Source of the DNA: Rhizobium subbaraonis
GTDB taxonomy: Bacteria > Pseudomonadota > Alphaproteobacteria > Rhizobiales > Rhizobiaceae
Assembly (NCBI RefSeq): GCF_900220975.1
Contig: NZ_OBQD01000007.1
Span: 124,001-188,000 of the forward strand
Direction: 5' to 3'
Length of the DNA stretch: 64,000 nucleotides
The notes beneath the pieces were generated by a model. The model was not told the origin of the DNA, did not search any database, and saw only the letters and a list, made by a program, of their open reading frames with translations. The position numbers and the translations under genes are program-made. Each line of letters begins with the position of its first letter. Position 1 is the first letter of the stretch. Positions 1 to 9,880 of the stretch are shown here, in pieces.

Positions 1-197
1 AAATGCGTCTGCGGCCCGTCCGCCCGGATCGGCTGGCCCTTGCCCTGGCGCACGCGCAGGGATGCGATGATGGCCGGCCCGAACAGGAAGACGATGGCCG
101 CGGAAGTAAACAGCGCTGCGCCCGTGCGGAACGTGATGTAGCGAAAGAGGTTGAAGATCTGGATTTCTTTCGCCAGTTCGACAAGCCAAAGCAGCAT
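1..197 (-). CDS. mraY: MraY, phospho-N-acetylmuramoyl-pentapeptide transferase (N-terminal part)
   Basis: This is the first 65 codons of MraY; the rest lies beyond the window edge. MraY is the inner-membrane enzyme that moves phospho-MurNAc-pentapeptide from UDP to undecaprenyl phosphate to make lipid I. The translation opens [20 protein letters not shown] and continues through a hydrophobic segment to [15 protein letters not shown], the conserved periplasm-to-cytoplasm stretch after the first membrane helix of the family. The start ATG is read at the complement of 195-197. It follows murF by about 207 bp on the same strand, the usual order in this cluster. The gap may carry its own promoter, but I see no clear one. 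Confidence 0.93.
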   Translation of the reverse strand, partial: MLLWLVELAKEIQIFNLFRYITFRTGAALFTSAAIVFLFGPAIIASLRVRQGKGQPIRADGPQTH

Positions 198-404
198 TCT
201 GGAATTATCCCCAAAGGTTCTACAGGGGCGCAGCCGGACGAATACCGCCCATCGCAACGTCCCCGCACAAGTGTCGAAATTGGAAGCGCAGGAGCGACGT
301 GCCCTGCCTATCCCCTCGCGCAGGCAACGGGGTCGTAAGCCGTCCGCCGCCATGCGCCAATACTATTCGTCAGAACGCCGCGCACCCGGAGGTCACGCGG
401 CGCA

Positions 405-1838
405 TCATTCTGTGCGCTCCGTGTCGGAGAATGCCTCGTACTTGTCAAGCAACGCCGAGACGATCCGGCTGAAACCGGTCGATTTCGACGATTTGACCAC
501 AAGGACGTCACCGGGACGCACTGCTCCAAGAACAAATTCGATCATCGCATCCGCGTTTCCGCGGTATTCCACCCGTGCGCTGTCGCCGATTGCCGCATTG
601 AGTGCTGCCATTTCCGGCCCGCCGATCCAGATGTCCTCGATACCGGCTTCGGCCAGAGGCTCCGCCAGCTGCGCATGCACGTCGGACGAGAACTCGCCCA
701 TCTCCAGCATGTCGCCGAGGACGGCGATGCGCCGCCCGTCTTGCCCGGGGACCGCGTCGCGCAGAAGCGAGATCGCTGCCCGCATGGAGGCCGGATTGGC
801 GTTGTAGCTGTCGTCGATGAGCGTGAAGTAGCTGTTGCCGATCGACAGCCGGTAGCGTCGTCCCCGACCCTTCTCCGGCTGCATCGTCGCAAGCGCATGC
901 ATAACCTTTTCGATGTCGGCGCCGACGAGATGGGCCGCGCCCAGGACAGACACGGCATTCTCGGCGATGTGACGGCCGGGAGCGCCCATGGGGATCTCCA
1001 GCGTCTGTCCGCCGATGGACGCCCAAAGCACGTTGTGCTGCGCGCCGGCCACGAACTCGATCAGGCGGAATTCCGCCTGCGGGTCCGCGCCGAACGTGTG
1101 GACATGGTCGACACCGGCTGCCTTCGCCGCTTTCTCCAGAATGGGGAACTGGGGATTGTCGAGGTTGAGCAACGCATGCCCACCCGGCGCAAGCCCTTCG
1201 AAAATCTCCGCTTTCGCCAGCGCGATCTCGTCTATGCCGGCAAAATTGCCGAGATGGGCGGCGGCAATCGTCGTGATGATGGCCACGTGCGGCCGCACCA
1301 TCTTCACCAGGGGCCGGATCTCGTCGGCGTGGTTCATGCCGATTTCGAAGACGCCATAGGCCGTGTTTTCCGGCATGCGCGCCAGCGTCAGCGGCACGCC
1401 CCAGTGGTTATTGAACGAGGCGACGGAAGCATGCACGCTGCCGCACGCCGAAAGCGCGTGCCGCAGCATTTCCTTCGTCGTCGTCTTGCCGACCGAACCG
1501 GTAACGGCGATCACCTTGGCGCCGCTACGGTCGCGCGCGGCACAGCCGAGGTCAATCAGCGCCTGCAGCACGTCGTTCACCACGAGCATCGGCGCCGTCA
1601 GCCGGCCGAGCGCGGGCAGCTTGCCCTCGCTCACGACGAGCAGAGCAGCCCCGTTGGCGTGGGCAAGGCTTGCGAAATCATGCCCGTCCACCCGGTCGCC
1701 CCTGATGGCGAAGAAGGCCTCGCCCGGGCTGATCGAGCGGCTATCGATGGAAATGCCGGTGATGCCGGCCGGAAGGTTGCCGATCGGGCGGCCATGGGTT
1801 GCCGCCACGAGATCCGGAAGTGTCCACAAAAGGGTCAA
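405..1838 (-). CDS. murF: UDP-N-acetylmuramoyl-tripeptide--D-alanyl-D-alanine ligase
   Basis: MurF is the cytoplasmic ATP-dependent ligase that adds D-Ala-D-Ala to UDP-MurNAc-tripeptide, the last soluble step of the peptidoglycan precursor. The 477-residue product has normal family length. It has an N-terminal substrate domain (about 1-105), the ATP-binding loop TGSVGKTT at residues 113-120, and a central domain with the conserved [12 protein letters not shown] stretch. Its C-terminal ligase domain includes [11 protein letters not shown] and [10 protein letters not shown]. The start overlaps the murE stop by 4 bp, so the two are translationally coupled. Confidence 0.97.
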   Translation of the reverse strand: MTLLWTLPDLVAATHGRPIGNLPAGITGISIDSRSISPGEAFFAIRGDRVDGHDFASLAHANGAALLVVSEGKLPALGRLTAPMLVVNDVLQALIDLGCAARDRSGAKVIAVTGSVGKTTTKEMLRHALSACGSVHASVASFNNHWGVPLTLARMPENTAYGVFEIGMNHADEIRPLVKMVRPHVAIITTIAAAHLGNFAGIDEIALAKAEIFEGLAPGGHALLNLDNPQFPILEKAAKAAGVDHVHTFGADPQAEFRLIEFVAGAQHNVLWASIGGQTLEIPMGAPGRHIAENAVSVLGAAHLVGADIEKVMHALATMQPEKGRGRRYRLSIGNSYFTLIDDSYNANPASMRAAISLLRDAVPGQDGRRIAVLGDMLEMGEFSSDVHAQLAEPLAEAGIEDIWIGGPEMAALNAAIGDSARVEYRGNADAMIEFVLGAVRPGDVLVVKSSKSTGFSRIVSALLDKYEAFSDTERTE

Positions 1839-3289
1839 CGGTCGAGTTCCTCCAGGGCTTTGCGGAGTTCCGCGTGATCGGAGAACGGCAGCGTCACGCC
1901 GCCGATCGTTTGCCCCTCTTCATGCCCCTTGCCGGCGACGATCAGCGTATCGCCCGCCGACAGAATCGAAACCGCGGACCGGATCGCGGTCGCACGGTCG
2001 CCGATTTCCGTTGCGCCCTTGGCCGCCGCCATGATCTCCGAGCGGATCACTTCCGGCACTTCGGAGCGTGGATTGTCGTCTGTTACGAAAACCACGTCGG
2101 CAAGCCGGGTGGCGATCTCGCCCATGATCGGCCGCTTGCCCTTGTCGCGGTCGCCGCCGCATCCGAACACGACGATGACCCGGCCGGACGTGAACGGACG
2201 CACAGAAGACAGGACGTTCTCCAGCGCATCCGGCTTGTGGGCATAGTCGACGTAGGCGAGCGCGCCGTTCTTGGCATGCCCGACCAGTTCCAGCCTGCCG
2301 GAGGCGCCGACCAGTTGGCCGAGTGCTGCCATCGCCGCTTTTGCCGAAACGCCGGTCGACATCGCAAGGCCGGCCGCGACGAGCGCGTTGGCGATCTGGA
2401 AATCGCCGGCAAGCGGAATATGGATCTCGAAGATCTCGTCGCCGAAATGGACTTCCGCCATCTGCTTGTGGCGGAAGTGCTCGACCCGCTTGAGCGTGAG
2501 GTAGCTGCCCTTGCGGCCGACGGTGCGAACGTCGAGCCCGGCTTTGGTGGCGGCCTCGATTGCGGCCTTCGACCACTCGTCGTCGGCGAAAATGACGGCG
2601 GGCGCACCCTTCGGCAGGAGCGTGTCGAACAGCCGCATCTTGGCGGCCATGTAGTGCTCGACCGTCGGATGATAGTCCATGTGGTCGCGGCCGAGATTTG
2701 TGAAGGCCGCGGCCGTCAGGCGAACGCCGTCGAGGCGCGACTGGTCCAGCCCGTGGCTGGAAGCCTCCATCGCCGCGTGCGTGACGCCGGCGTCGGCGAG
2801 TTCGGCGAGAAGCTTGTGCAGGGAAACGGGATCGGGCGTCGTCAGCGAGCCGTAGTCTTCGCGGCCTGGCGCCGTCACGCCGGTCGTGCCGATCATCGCC
2901 GCGGGGTGCCCGGCGTGAGCCCAGATCTGTCGCGTGAAGGAGGCGACGGAGGTCTTGCCGGCAGTGCCGGTGACGGCCACCATGGTTTCGGGCTGGCGTG
3001 CGAAGAAGCGGGCCGCGGCAAGCGCGAGGAACCGCCGGGGATTATCTACCGTCAGAACAGGAACCGGCGCCTGGGCCGCACTTGCCTGCCCGGTCACGAC
3101 AGCGGCTGCGCCGCGCGCCACGGCGTCCGCCACATAGGCCGTGCCGTCCGCCTTCGTCCCGGGCAGAGCCACGAAAAGGTCGCCCGGGGAAACCTTGCGG
3201 CTGTCCGCCGAAATGCCGCTGATCTCTATAGCCGCCACGCCGGCGTCCAGCTCAGGTATTTCGGTTCCGGCAAGGTCTGAAATCTTCAT
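1835..3289 (-). CDS. murE: UDP-N-acetylmuramoyl-tripeptide synthetase (meso-DAP adding)
   Basis: MurE adds the third stem-peptide residue to UDP-MurNAc-L-Ala-D-Glu. The ATP loop TGTAGKTS is at residues 107-114. The motif DNPRSE at 405-410 is the DNPR signature of MurE enzymes that use meso-diaminopimelate, which fits a Gram-negative wall. The reading frame is open for 19 more codons upstream, but those are charged and family proteins begin near MKISDLAG, so I use the ATG at 3287-3289 (484 aa). It lies 71 bp downstream of ftsI and overlaps murF by 4 bp. Confidence 0.95.
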   Translation of the reverse strand: MKISDLAGTEIPELDAGVAAIEISGISADSRKVSPGDLFVALPGTKADGTAYVADAVARGAAAVVTGQASAAQAPVPVLTVDNPRRFLALAAARFFARQPETMVAVTGTAGKTSVASFTRQIWAHAGHPAAMIGTTGVTAPGREDYGSLTTPDPVSLHKLLAELADAGVTHAAMEASSHGLDQSRLDGVRLTAAAFTNLGRDHMDYHPTVEHYMAAKMRLFDTLLPKGAPAVIFADDEWSKAAIEAATKAGLDVRTVGRKGSYLTLKRVEHFRHKQMAEVHFGDEIFEIHIPLAGDFQIANALVAAGLAMSTGVSAKAAMAALGQLVGASGRLELVGHAKNGALAYVDYAHKPDALENVLSSVRPFTSGRVIVVFGCGGDRDKGKRPIMGEIATRLADVVFVTDDNPRSEVPEVIRSEIMAAAKGATEIGDRATAIRSAVSILSAGDTLIVAGKGHEEGQTIGGVTLPFSDHAELRKALEELDR

Positions 3290-3360
3290 GTCCAGCTCTG
3301 TTTTTCTTTGGGCGCCCCGCCGTTCTTCGCGAATCGGCTCAAGCACCGTTCATTCTGCGC

Positions 3361-5112
3361 TCAATAAGACACGAGCAAGGCAGACCCGTCCTCCCCGAAT
3401 TTCGGCTTTACACCGAGAAGTGGGGCGCTGCGGCGGATGATTTCGCCGACCATGGGGGCCGCGTTGAGGCCTGCAGTCCGTCCGCCGCCCTCGCCGGTCT
3501 TTGGTGCGTCGATGAAAGTCAGCACCACATATCGCGGATCGTCGATCGGGAACGCCGAAAGGAAGGCGTTGAAATTGAGACCGTTCTTGGCATAGCGGCC
3601 GTTGACCACCTTGTCGGCCGTGCCGGTCTTGCCGCCGACGTTGAAGCCGGGGACGAGCGCGCGCTTGCCCGAGCCGTTCATGGCGTTCCAGCGCAGCAGG
3701 AACTTCATGTCCTCGCCGGTCGACGGCTTGATAACGGCCTGCGCCATGGCGTCGGCCTCGTCGCGGCTGCGCGGCAGGAAGGTCGGCGGGACGTATTTGC
3801 CGCCGTTGACGAGTGCGGCACCGGCCACCGCCGTCTGCAGCGGGGTCGTTGATACGCCGTGACCGAAGGAGATCGTGATCGAATTGATCTTCTTCCATTC
3901 GCGCGGCTGCGAAGGCGACTTCACCTCCGGCAACTCCGTCTGCATCTTGCTGAGCAGGCCAAGCCGCGTAAGGAACTCCTTGTGACCGGGAATGCCGACA
4001 ATGTCGGCCATCTTCGCGGTACCGATGTTGGACGAGTACTGGAATATCTCCGGCACCGTCAGGACGCGGTGCTTGCCGTGGAAATCCTTGATCGTGAAAC
4101 CGCCGATGCGGATCGGGTACCGCGCATCGAAGCTGTCGGTCAGCTTCACCTTGCCCGAATCGAGCGCCATCGCCGTGGTGAAGGTCTTGAAGGTCGAGCC
4201 CATTTCGAAGGTGCCGTCGGACATGCGGTTCAGCCAGCCGTCCTTGGCGCTCTCGGCCGGATTGTTCGGGTCGTAGTCCGGCACCGATGCCATGGCGAGC
4301 ACCTCGCCCGTATGGACGTCGAGGACAACCGCGCCAGCCGCCTCGGCCTGGTACTTCGCAACGGATTGCGTCAGCACGTCGTGCAGCATCGACTGGACGC
4401 GAATGTCGATCGAAAGACGCACCGGCTCCATCTTCGCGTCGCTCGTCATGCCGAGCGCGGCAAGGTCGGCCAGACCCTGGTTGTCGATGTAGCGTTCCAT
4501 GCCCGCGATGCCGCGGTTGTCGATGTTGACGTAGCCGACGATGTGGGCCGAGGCCGATCCGCTCGGATAGAAGCGGCGTTTTTCCGGACGGAAGCCGACG
4601 CCGGGGATGCCGAGCGCCAGGATCCGGCTCTGCTGCTTCGGGGTGAGCTGCCGCTGCAGCCACTGGAAGCGCGATTTCGAGGTGAGCTTCTTGTAGGTCG
4701 CCTTGGGGTCAAGCTCCGGCAGAACGGTATGCAGTTGTTCCAGCGCCTCGTCGACATCGACGATCTTGTGCGGCTCGGCATAGAGCGAAACCGTACGGAT
4801 GTCGGTCGCAAGTATTTCGCCGTTGCGGTCGACGATGTCGGGACGGGAGGCGAGCAGATGGTCCGCGGGGCCGATGCTCGACACCGATTCCGGAGCCGTG
4901 ATCCCGTACTGGACCAGCCGCCCGCCGACCACGCAATAGGCGATCCCGAAGACGGCCATGACGACGGCGACGCGGCTGCGCGCCTGGGAAGCGCTGCGCT
5001 TGCGGTGCCCCTGGAAGGCCGTCGACGCCGTGGCGCCCGCCGGACGGCCGTTGCCGCCATGTGAGAAATGGGCCTTGCTCTTGACGTCCATGATACGGGA
5101 GAGAAACGACAT
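3361..5112 (-). CDS. ftsI: Division-specific peptidoglycan transpeptidase FtsI (PBP3)
   Basis: FtsI is the class B penicillin-binding protein that crosslinks septal peptidoglycan with FtsW and FtsL/B/Q. The 583-residue protein has a basic cytoplasmic N-terminus, one membrane anchor near residues 48-66, a dimerisation/pedestal domain (LASRPDIVDRNGEILATD, 87-104) and the transpeptidase domain. All three penicillin-binding motifs are present: STFK with nucleophile Ser306, SSN at 360-362 and KTGT at 495-498. Its ATG overlaps the ftsL stop by one base (TGATG), a sign of coupled translation. Confidence 0.97.
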   Translation of the reverse strand: MSFLSRIMDVKSKAHFSHGGNGRPAGATASTAFQGHRKRSASQARSRVAVVMAVFGIAYCVVGGRLVQYGITAPESVSSIGPADHLLASRPDIVDRNGEILATDIRTVSLYAEPHKIVDVDEALEQLHTVLPELDPKATYKKLTSKSRFQWLQRQLTPKQQSRILALGIPGVGFRPEKRRFYPSGSASAHIVGYVNIDNRGIAGMERYIDNQGLADLAALGMTSDAKMEPVRLSIDIRVQSMLHDVLTQSVAKYQAEAAGAVVLDVHTGEVLAMASVPDYDPNNPAESAKDGWLNRMSDGTFEMGSTFKTFTTAMALDSGKVKLTDSFDARYPIRIGGFTIKDFHGKHRVLTVPEIFQYSSNIGTAKMADIVGIPGHKEFLTRLGLLSKMQTELPEVKSPSQPREWKKINSITISFGHGVSTTPLQTAVAGAALVNGGKYVPPTFLPRSRDEADAMAQAVIKPSTGEDMKFLLRWNAMNGSGKRALVPGFNVGGKTGTADKVVNGRYAKNGLNFNAFLSAFPIDDPRYVVLTFIDAPKTGEGGGRTAGLNAAPMVGEIIRRSAPLLGVKPKFGEDGSALLVSY

Positions 5113-5507
5113 CAGCGTGCCACCGAACCTGTCTTGATCTTATCCGTGTTCGTCGGGGCGCCCTTGGCCTTCGCCACCTTGTCGGCGCCCTTGGCGTCCT
5201 CCTCGACCGCCGGCAATTCGGCGGTCGGCATCGGCAATTCGTTCGGCTGGGCGAGTTGTGTGGATTCCGTCGGCACGAGCTTCAGGTCGCTTTCGAAGGC
5301 GGTGACCAGCCTGTTGAGGCGGGCAGGCTGCGTCAGCAGCGCCCAGTCCGCCCGCAACAGGTCGATCGTGTGCTCTTCCAGCTGGATTTCGGCATCGAGC
5401 TTGCGGACTTCGTCGAGCTTGTTCTCGGCCTTGTGCTTGATCGTGTATGTCACGGTAGCGGCCGCGGTCATCACGACGACCAGGATCGCGTCAAAGGTGC
5501 GGAACAT
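5112..5507 (-). CDS. ftsL: Cell division protein FtsL
   Basis: FtsL is a small bitopic division protein that joins FtsB/FtsQ and activates FtsWI. The 131-residue product has a short cytoplasmic start, one hydrophobic helix (residues 8-22) and a heptad-like charged stretch (about 25-60) fitting the periplasmic coiled coil. The conserved segment DWALLTQPARLNRLV follows, typical of alphaproteobacterial FtsL. The C-terminal 40 residues are rich in Pro, Ala and Glu and look disordered. It sits 3 bp after rsmH and overlaps ftsI by one base, which supports the call despite low sequence conservation in this family. Confidence 0.92.
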   Translation of the reverse strand: MFRTFDAILVVVMTAAATVTYTIKHKAENKLDEVRKLDAEIQLEEHTIDLLRADWALLTQPARLNRLVTAFESDLKLVPTESTQLAQPNELPMPTAELPAVEEDAKGADKVAKAKGAPTNTDKIKTGSVAR

Positions 5508-5510
5508 CCA

Positions 5511-6536
5511 TCAGCCTCCAATCTTTTCAAGGCTTGCAAGTTCTGGCAGTTCGAAAATCGACAGGTCATCCGTGCCGGGAGGCGCCGATGTCCGCTCGCC
5601 GGCCCGCAGCTTGGCCGAACGCGCGCGGGGGTTGACGGCGCATTCCTCCTCGCTGGCGGCAATCATGGACTTTCCAACTGGTGCGAAGATGACGTCGCGC
5701 TTTATTAGCTCGGGCAGATGGCGCGAGCCGGAGGATTTGCCGGAACGATCGAGAAAGAACTTCTTGACGATGCGGTCCTCCAACGAATGGAAGCTGACGA
5801 CGACGAGCCGCCCGCCGGGCTTGAGTGCCCGCTCGGCAGCAAACAGCGCGCGCGCGAGCTCGCCCAGCTCGTCATTGACGAAGATGCGCAGCGCCTGGAA
5901 GACACGGGTTGCCGGATGGATCTTGTCCTTGGCCTTGCGCGGCGTGACGATCTCGATCAGCCCGGCAAGGTCGCGGGTGGTCTCGAACGGTGTATCAGCG
6001 CGGCGCTTCTCTATGGCGCGCGCGATGCGCCCGGCCTGCTTCTCCTCGCCGAGAAAGCCGAAGATGCGGATCAGATCGGAGACCTTGGCGCGATTGACGA
6101 CATCGGCGGCGGAAACGCCGGCACTCGACATGCGCATATCGAGCGGGCCGGTCTTCTGGAAGGAGAATCCGCGCTCGGCCTCGTCGAGCTGCATCGAGGA
6201 GACGCCGATATCGAGCACGACGCCGTCGAGCCCGCCTTCGGGCACATGGCGGGCAAGCTCGGAAAACTGCGAATGGATGAGCGTGAGGCGTCCGCCGGAC
6301 GCAGCGACCATCGCCTGTCCGGCTGCGATCGCGTTCGGATCACGGTCCAGCGCGATCACCGAGGCACCCCTGTCGAGGATCGCGGACGTGTAGCCGCCCG
6401 CCCCGAATGTACCGTCGAGAATGACTTCACCGGGCGCCGGTCTCAGCGCCTGAAGCACCTCGGCAAGAAGAACCGGGATGTGGCGGACCGATCCGCCATC
6501 GGCTTCAGAATTTCCTCCGCCTGCATCCGCCGCCAT
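5511..6536 (-). CDS. rsmH: 16S rRNA (cytosine1402-N4)-methyltransferase
   Basis: RsmH (formerly MraW) methylates C1402 in the ribosomal P site. The SAM-binding motif [10 protein letters not shown] is at residues 41-50, preceded by the family opening [14 protein letters not shown]. Other landmarks are [17 protein letters not shown] with [25 protein letters not shown], and [13 protein letters not shown] near the C-terminus. The frame stays open far upstream through mraZ, but those codons are not RsmH-like. I use the ATG at 6534-6536, 14 bp after the mraZ stop, giving 341 aa, the normal length. Confidence 0.96.
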   Translation of the reverse strand: MAADAGGGNSEADGGSVRHIPVLLAEVLQALRPAPGEVILDGTFGAGGYTSAILDRGASVIALDRDPNAIAAGQAMVAASGGRLTLIHSQFSELARHVPEGGLDGVVLDIGVSSMQLDEAERGFSFQKTGPLDMRMSSAGVSAADVVNRAKVSDLIRIFGFLGEEKQAGRIARAIEKRRADTPFETTRDLAGLIEIVTPRKAKDKIHPATRVFQALRIFVNDELGELARALFAAERALKPGGRLVVVSFHSLEDRIVKKFFLDRSGKSSGSRHLPELIKRDVIFAPVGKSMIAASEEECAVNPRARSAKLRAGERTSAPPGTDDLSIFELPELASLEKIGG

Positions 6537-6550
6537 CCCGTCTCTCCACT

Positions 6551-6991
6551 CTATCCTGAGCCCAGACCTCGCGCTCTGCGCTCCGTCCTGGCCGCCGCCT
6601 GCACTGCCTCGAACGTTTGCGGCGCCCAAAGCTGAAAATGATCCGCCCGACCGACGAAGGTCACATCCGTCGTAATTCCGGTGAAGTCGCGGATGAAATC
6701 CGTGACCATCAACCGCCCTTCGGAATCGAGCTTCATGAAGACGCCGCCCCCGTGAATCAGGAGCGACATCTGGTTCGCCTCCGGCGAGAAAGGGTCCTCG
6801 CCGGCGATCTGCCGCTCGAACCGGTCGAGCAGATCGAGACCGCCGATACTGATCGCCGGAAACACGAAATCCTGGAAGCAATAGAGCTCCCGGATGTCGC
6901 GCTGCGCAAGAACAGCCCGAAACATCGAAGGAACGGAGACCCGCCCCTTCGCATCGATCCTGTTTGTCGCATTCGACAGGAACCGGTTCAT
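6551..6991 (-). CDS. mraZ: Transcriptional regulator MraZ
   Basis: MraZ is a DNA-binding protein with two SpoVT/AbrB-like repeats that autoregulates the mra/dcw operon. The 146-residue product shows both repeats: [21 protein letters not shown] at the N-terminus, and a second with [17 protein letters not shown] around residues 86-103. The [11 protein letters not shown] segment follows. As in most rhizobia it is the first gene of the division cluster. The TGGG boxes upstream at 7171-7204 are its probable operator. Confidence 0.96.
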   Translation of the reverse strand: MNRFLSNATNRIDAKGRVSVPSMFRAVLAQRDIRELYCFQDFVFPAISIGGLDLLDRFERQIAGEDPFSPEANQMSLLIHGGGVFMKLDSEGRLMVTDFIRDFTGITTDVTFVGRADHFQLWAPQTFEAVQAAARTERRARGLGSG

Positions 6992-7471
6992 GACGCCTTA
7001 CAGCCGCTTCCTTGACCGGCGAAAACCCACTGAATGCCGGAAAAACCCCACAGAACACACACGCACAAATCGACCCGGGCGCAGCGCGGATACGCCACAC
7101 CATCCCCACTCGGGACGCTTCTGGACTTTGCGATGAATGGGCGATCATTCGCCCTCGTGCGGTATGACTATGGGATACCATGGGACCATATGGGCGTCAA
7201 TGGGAATTGGCCGGATTCCCGGAGTGAGACCATCAATTGTTTATAAGCCGTTAAGTTTAACGAAAGGTTACTCGCCCTGCCCCAAGCCACTGGATTCAAT
7301 TGCAAATTCTGCCGGATTTCCGGCGCCTGCAGCGGCCGTCGACAACACAGGCGGTGACTGGAAAAAGGCGACGTCACGGTCAAAACGGCACAGCGGCGCA
7401 TGCTTCGGCCGAGCACGGCAGATGCGCGTCGCGCACGGCGAATCGCCCGTCGAAACAAGGAAGAAGGAAAA
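6992..7471. other. Intergenic region between mraZ and rnpB
   Basis: No open frame here looks like a gene. The region holds the mraZ promoter and TGGG boxes (7138-7204) and an AT-rich patch near 7240-7270. In that patch TTAA-N7-TTAC (7257-7271) resembles a one-mismatch CtrA site (TTAA-N7-TTAA). The leader of about 180 nt before mraZ has no obvious hairpin. The CtrA match is weak, because such short motifs occur by chance. Confidence 0.4.
7171..7204 (-). promoter_or_regulatory. Probable mraZ promoter with four-copy TGGG operator
   Basis: On the plus strand TGGG occurs at 7171, 7181, 7191 and 7201, exactly one helical turn apart; a fifth copy is at 7138. On the minus strand the same stretch contains TTGACG (7195-7200), a 17-bp gap and TATCCC (7172-7177), a fair sigma-70 promoter aimed at mraZ about 180 bp away. 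MraZ of E. coli is known to bind TGGGN repeats with 5-bp gaps near its own promoter. The match in spacing and place makes this the likely autoregulatory site; binding is inferred. Confidence 0.7.
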
Positions 7472-7875
7472 CGCCAGTTGGCCTGTAAGCCGGGTTCTGT
7501 ATGGCTCCGGCCGAAACCGGAACGTGGCAGCCATTCATCTGGGACCGGACTTGCGCCCGGCCTCGTGCAACCCACCCGGATGACCGGCCCGGAAACGGGC
7601 TGAGCGGCTTGCGCCGCTCGCGTCATCCCTATTCGGTCTTGCTCCCGGTGGGGTTTGCCGTGCCGTCCATGTCGCCATGTCCGCGGTGGGCTCTTACCCC
7701 ACCCTTTCACCCTTACCCTCGCATGCGAAGGCGGTCTGCTCTCTGTGGCACTTTCCCTGGGGTCGCCCCCGCCGGACGTTATCCGGCACCGTGTTTCCGT
7801 GGAGCCCGGACTTTCCTCCCCCCGCGGCCTTTCGGCGCTTGCGGAAGGCGGCTGCCCGGCCAACTGGCCCGCGTT
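7472..7875 (-). ncRNA. rnpB: RNase P RNA, bacterial type A
   Basis: The minus strand reads as the catalytic RNA of RNase P, which matures tRNA 5' ends. The universally conserved segment GAGGAAAGTCCGGGC is at about 7808-7822, and ACAGAGAGCAGACCGCC at about 7730-7750. GGGTGAAAGGGTG and AGAGCCCACCGC follow, then the 3' conserved GAACCCGGCTTACAGGCC at about 7480-7497. The ends pair as helix P1: GGCCAGTTGGCC near 7870 against GGCCAACTGGC near 7475. Ends are accurate only to a few bases. The RNA lies between mraZ and the FAD oxidoreductase and is read in the same direction. Confidence 0.95.
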
Positions 7876-7961
7876 CCTTAGACAAACCCATTCGCCATGA
7901 CCAGAGCAAATATGCCGAACCGGCCGCCGTCACCAAATTCGATAGCGGCGCGCTCGCTTTG

Positions 7962-9155
7962 CTATGCGCGAAACCGGACGGCGAAATCGGTCCGGTAGTC
8001 CGGCTCGTCGAGATGCCCGCGCATCAAAAGCCCGGCCCCGATCCGGCCGATTTCGTCGCAGCTCTTGGCCGCGGCACCGCAGCCGCCGGTCAGCACGGCA
8101 ATGCGCTCTCCCGCGACGAACCCGGCATAGGGATAGCCGTGCGCCGTGAAGGTGGTCACGCAGGGGGCTGAGGAAAGGGAGACCGGCGAAAAGCCGCGAA
8201 TGGCGCGCGCAAGCACCCGGTGCAGATGCGCCGCAGCCGCGCTCCCCCCATCCGTCCGGAACCAGTCCCGGAGCGCACGCTCCGTGTCGAGCACCACATC
8301 GCTCGGGTCTCCGCCGATCTTGATGTAAAATTTGCCGTCCGGGTAGCGGATGGGCGGCAGCAGATAGAAGTGTTCCTCCGGCAGCCAGCTCTCGTCGATC
8401 CAGCTCGGCATGTCGGCGAACCGCTCCAGATCGTGCTCCGCCACTTCCGCGAAGAGCACGGTCCGCGCCTTGACGGTCAGGTCCAGGACACGGGGGAGCA
8501 GGCCCGGTGCAATCGTAAAGCCGCCGGCGGCCACGAGCACGCGCTTCGCATTGACCACCCCGCCATGGCGAAGGGTGATCTCCACGCCTTCCCCGGTCTC
8601 ACTTATAGCAGCGACCTCGGAACGACGAAGCGAGGCGCCGCGCCTTTCGGCGCACGAGGTCTCGGCTGCCACCAGCGCCCGCGGATTGATGTAGCCGGCA
8701 CCAAAGCGTTCGAACACGCCCGCCGACGTCTCGGGAACGGCACACCAGGAAAATCGCTCTGCCACCGCCGCACGGTCCAGCACCGGCGCATCGGCGCCAA
8801 GCCGTTCGCGCGCAGCCACCACGGCGTCGAGGTAGCCTCCTCCGCCCCGCGGATGCGGTCCGGTGATCAGGCACCCCGCCTCCGTGAAGAAGGAGATGCC
8901 GCTCTCCGCCTCGATCTCGCGGTATCGGGCGATCGATCTGTTGGCGAGCAGCGCCCAGTCCGCATCCGGATCGATCGTGCGCGTGATGCGGCCTTCGTCG
9001 TAGTGGCTGGCAAACACCCCGTCATGGCGCGTTCGGTCATGCGGTTCGTCCGGGCCGATCAGCGCGACGCGCGCACCGGCTGCAGCCAGGTGCCTCGTCG
9101 CCGCCGCTCCCATCATCCCCTTGCCAACAACGGCGAATTCGAACTGGCCGACCAT
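7962..9155 (-). CDS. FAD-dependent amine oxidase, monomeric sarcosine oxidase-like
   Basis: This is a 397-residue member of the DAO family, flavoproteins that oxidise secondary amines or amino acids. The N-terminus has the dinucleotide-binding fold VVGKGMMGAAATRHLA (residues 9-24), followed by an acidic turn. Near the C-terminus APCVTTFTAHGYPYAGF places Cys332 where monomeric sarcosine oxidase and N-methyltryptophan oxidase attach FAD covalently, and VLTGGCGAAAKS follows as the second FAD contact. GGAG five bases before the ATG supports the start. No neighbour hints at the substrate, so the exact reaction is unknown. Confidence 0.82.
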   Translation of the reverse strand: MVGQFEFAVVGKGMMGAAATRHLAAAGARVALIGPDEPHDRTRHDGVFASHYDEGRITRTIDPDADWALLANRSIARYREIEAESGISFFTEAGCLITGPHPRGGGGYLDAVVAARERLGADAPVLDRAAVAERFSWCAVPETSAGVFERFGAGYINPRALVAAETSCAERRGASLRRSEVAAISETGEGVEITLRHGGVVNAKRVLVAAGGFTIAPGLLPRVLDLTVKARTVLFAEVAEHDLERFADMPSWIDESWLPEEHFYLLPPIRYPDGKFYIKIGGDPSDVVLDTERALRDWFRTDGGSAAAAHLHRVLARAIRGFSPVSLSSAPCVTTFTAHGYPYAGFVAGERIAVLTGGCGAAAKSCDEIGRIGAGLLMRGHLDEPDYRTDFAVRFRA

Positions 9156-9290
9156 GCATCTCCACCCTTCGATTGCCGTCCTGACTTAAAACAATGCCGC
9201 TGGAAAGGGAACCTATCCGGCTCGCCGACCTTTCCTCCCTTGAGGTCATGCGTGCGCAGCGCGGCAAAGCCGTTGCCCGCAGACAAGCAA

Positions 9291-9321
9291 GAACCCCGGA
9301 CCTTGCAGGGTTCCGGGGTTC
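9291..9321 (-). terminator. Terminator after the SLT transglycosylase gene
   Basis: A perfect 10-bp inverted repeat, GAACCCCGGA and TCCGGGGTTC, encloses an 11-base loop and lies about 35 bp past the stop of the gene at 9356-9880. On the minus strand it is followed by TTGCTTGTCT, a weak U tract. Confidence 0.7.
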
Positions 9322-9355
9322 GGTTTCGCAAGCGTGGCAGCAGCCGACGCGCAGA

Positions 9356-9880
9356 TCAGAGTTCGAGCAGGCTCTGCACCTTGCCGCAGTAGCGCTTGGA
9401 GACGGGGTTCATTCTCTTCGCGGCATGGCCGGCATTGTATTTCAGGATCGTGCCGCAGGTCGTGCCGCCGCCCAGTTCGTGCGCCATGGACAGGTACTTC
9501 ATCCCCCACTTGATGTTGGTCTCCGGGTCGTAGAGACCCTTGGCACCGCCGCGGTAGCCGAGCATCCGCGCCGTCGCCGGCTTAATCTGCATCAGGCCGA
9601 TTTCACCGGCGCTACCGCGCGCCCGGGGGTTGAAATTGCTTTCCACGCGGACGATGGCGTGGGCGAGGTCGACGGGCACACCGTACTGGCGGGCATAGGT
9701 CTTGATCAGGGTCGAGTAGCCGGTCGGCGCACCCATCATCGGGTAGCCGGACGTGCGCGTTGCGGTCTTCAGGGGGCGACTTTCGGTGGTTTCCTTCAAG
9801 GGTCCGGCATTGGCCGATACGGTCTGTGCGAGAAGTGCAAGGATGCAGGCCGCCCCTGCGGCCACGATCGAATTCCTCAT
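9356..9880 (-). CDS. Small secreted lytic transglycosylase (SLT domain)
   Basis: The 174-residue protein has a signal peptide (about 1-25, ending VSANA) and a Soluble Lytic Transglycosylase domain filling the rest. The catalytic Glu80 is in IVRVESNFNP, followed by GLMQIKPATAR and KYNAGH, the standard SLT motifs. It would cleave the MurNAc-GlcNAc bond in the periplasm with formation of anhydro-MurNAc. I use the ATG at 9878-9880; a TTG three codons upstream falls inside the ribosome-binding region GGAGAC. Two Cys residues in the last third could form a disulphide. Confidence 0.9.
   Translation of the reverse strand: MRNSIVAAGAACILALLAQTVSANAGPLKETTESRPLKTATRTSGYPMMGAPTGYSTLIKTYARQYGVPVDLAHAIVRVESNFNPRARGSAGEIGLMQIKPATARMLGYRGGAKGLYDPETNIKWGMKYLSMAHELGGGTTCGTILKYNAGHAAKRMNPVSKRYCGKVQSLLEL

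Noticed and set aside
675-1877. A 400-codon plus-strand open frame opposite murF
   Set aside because: It is the antisense shadow of a high-GC gene; its composition is Arg/His/Gly rich with no known motif, while murF on the other strand has full family motifs.
5068-6393. 441-codon plus-strand frame opposite ftsL/rsmH
   Set aside because: Ser/Arg-rich antisense shadow with no homology signal; both minus-strand genes are certain.
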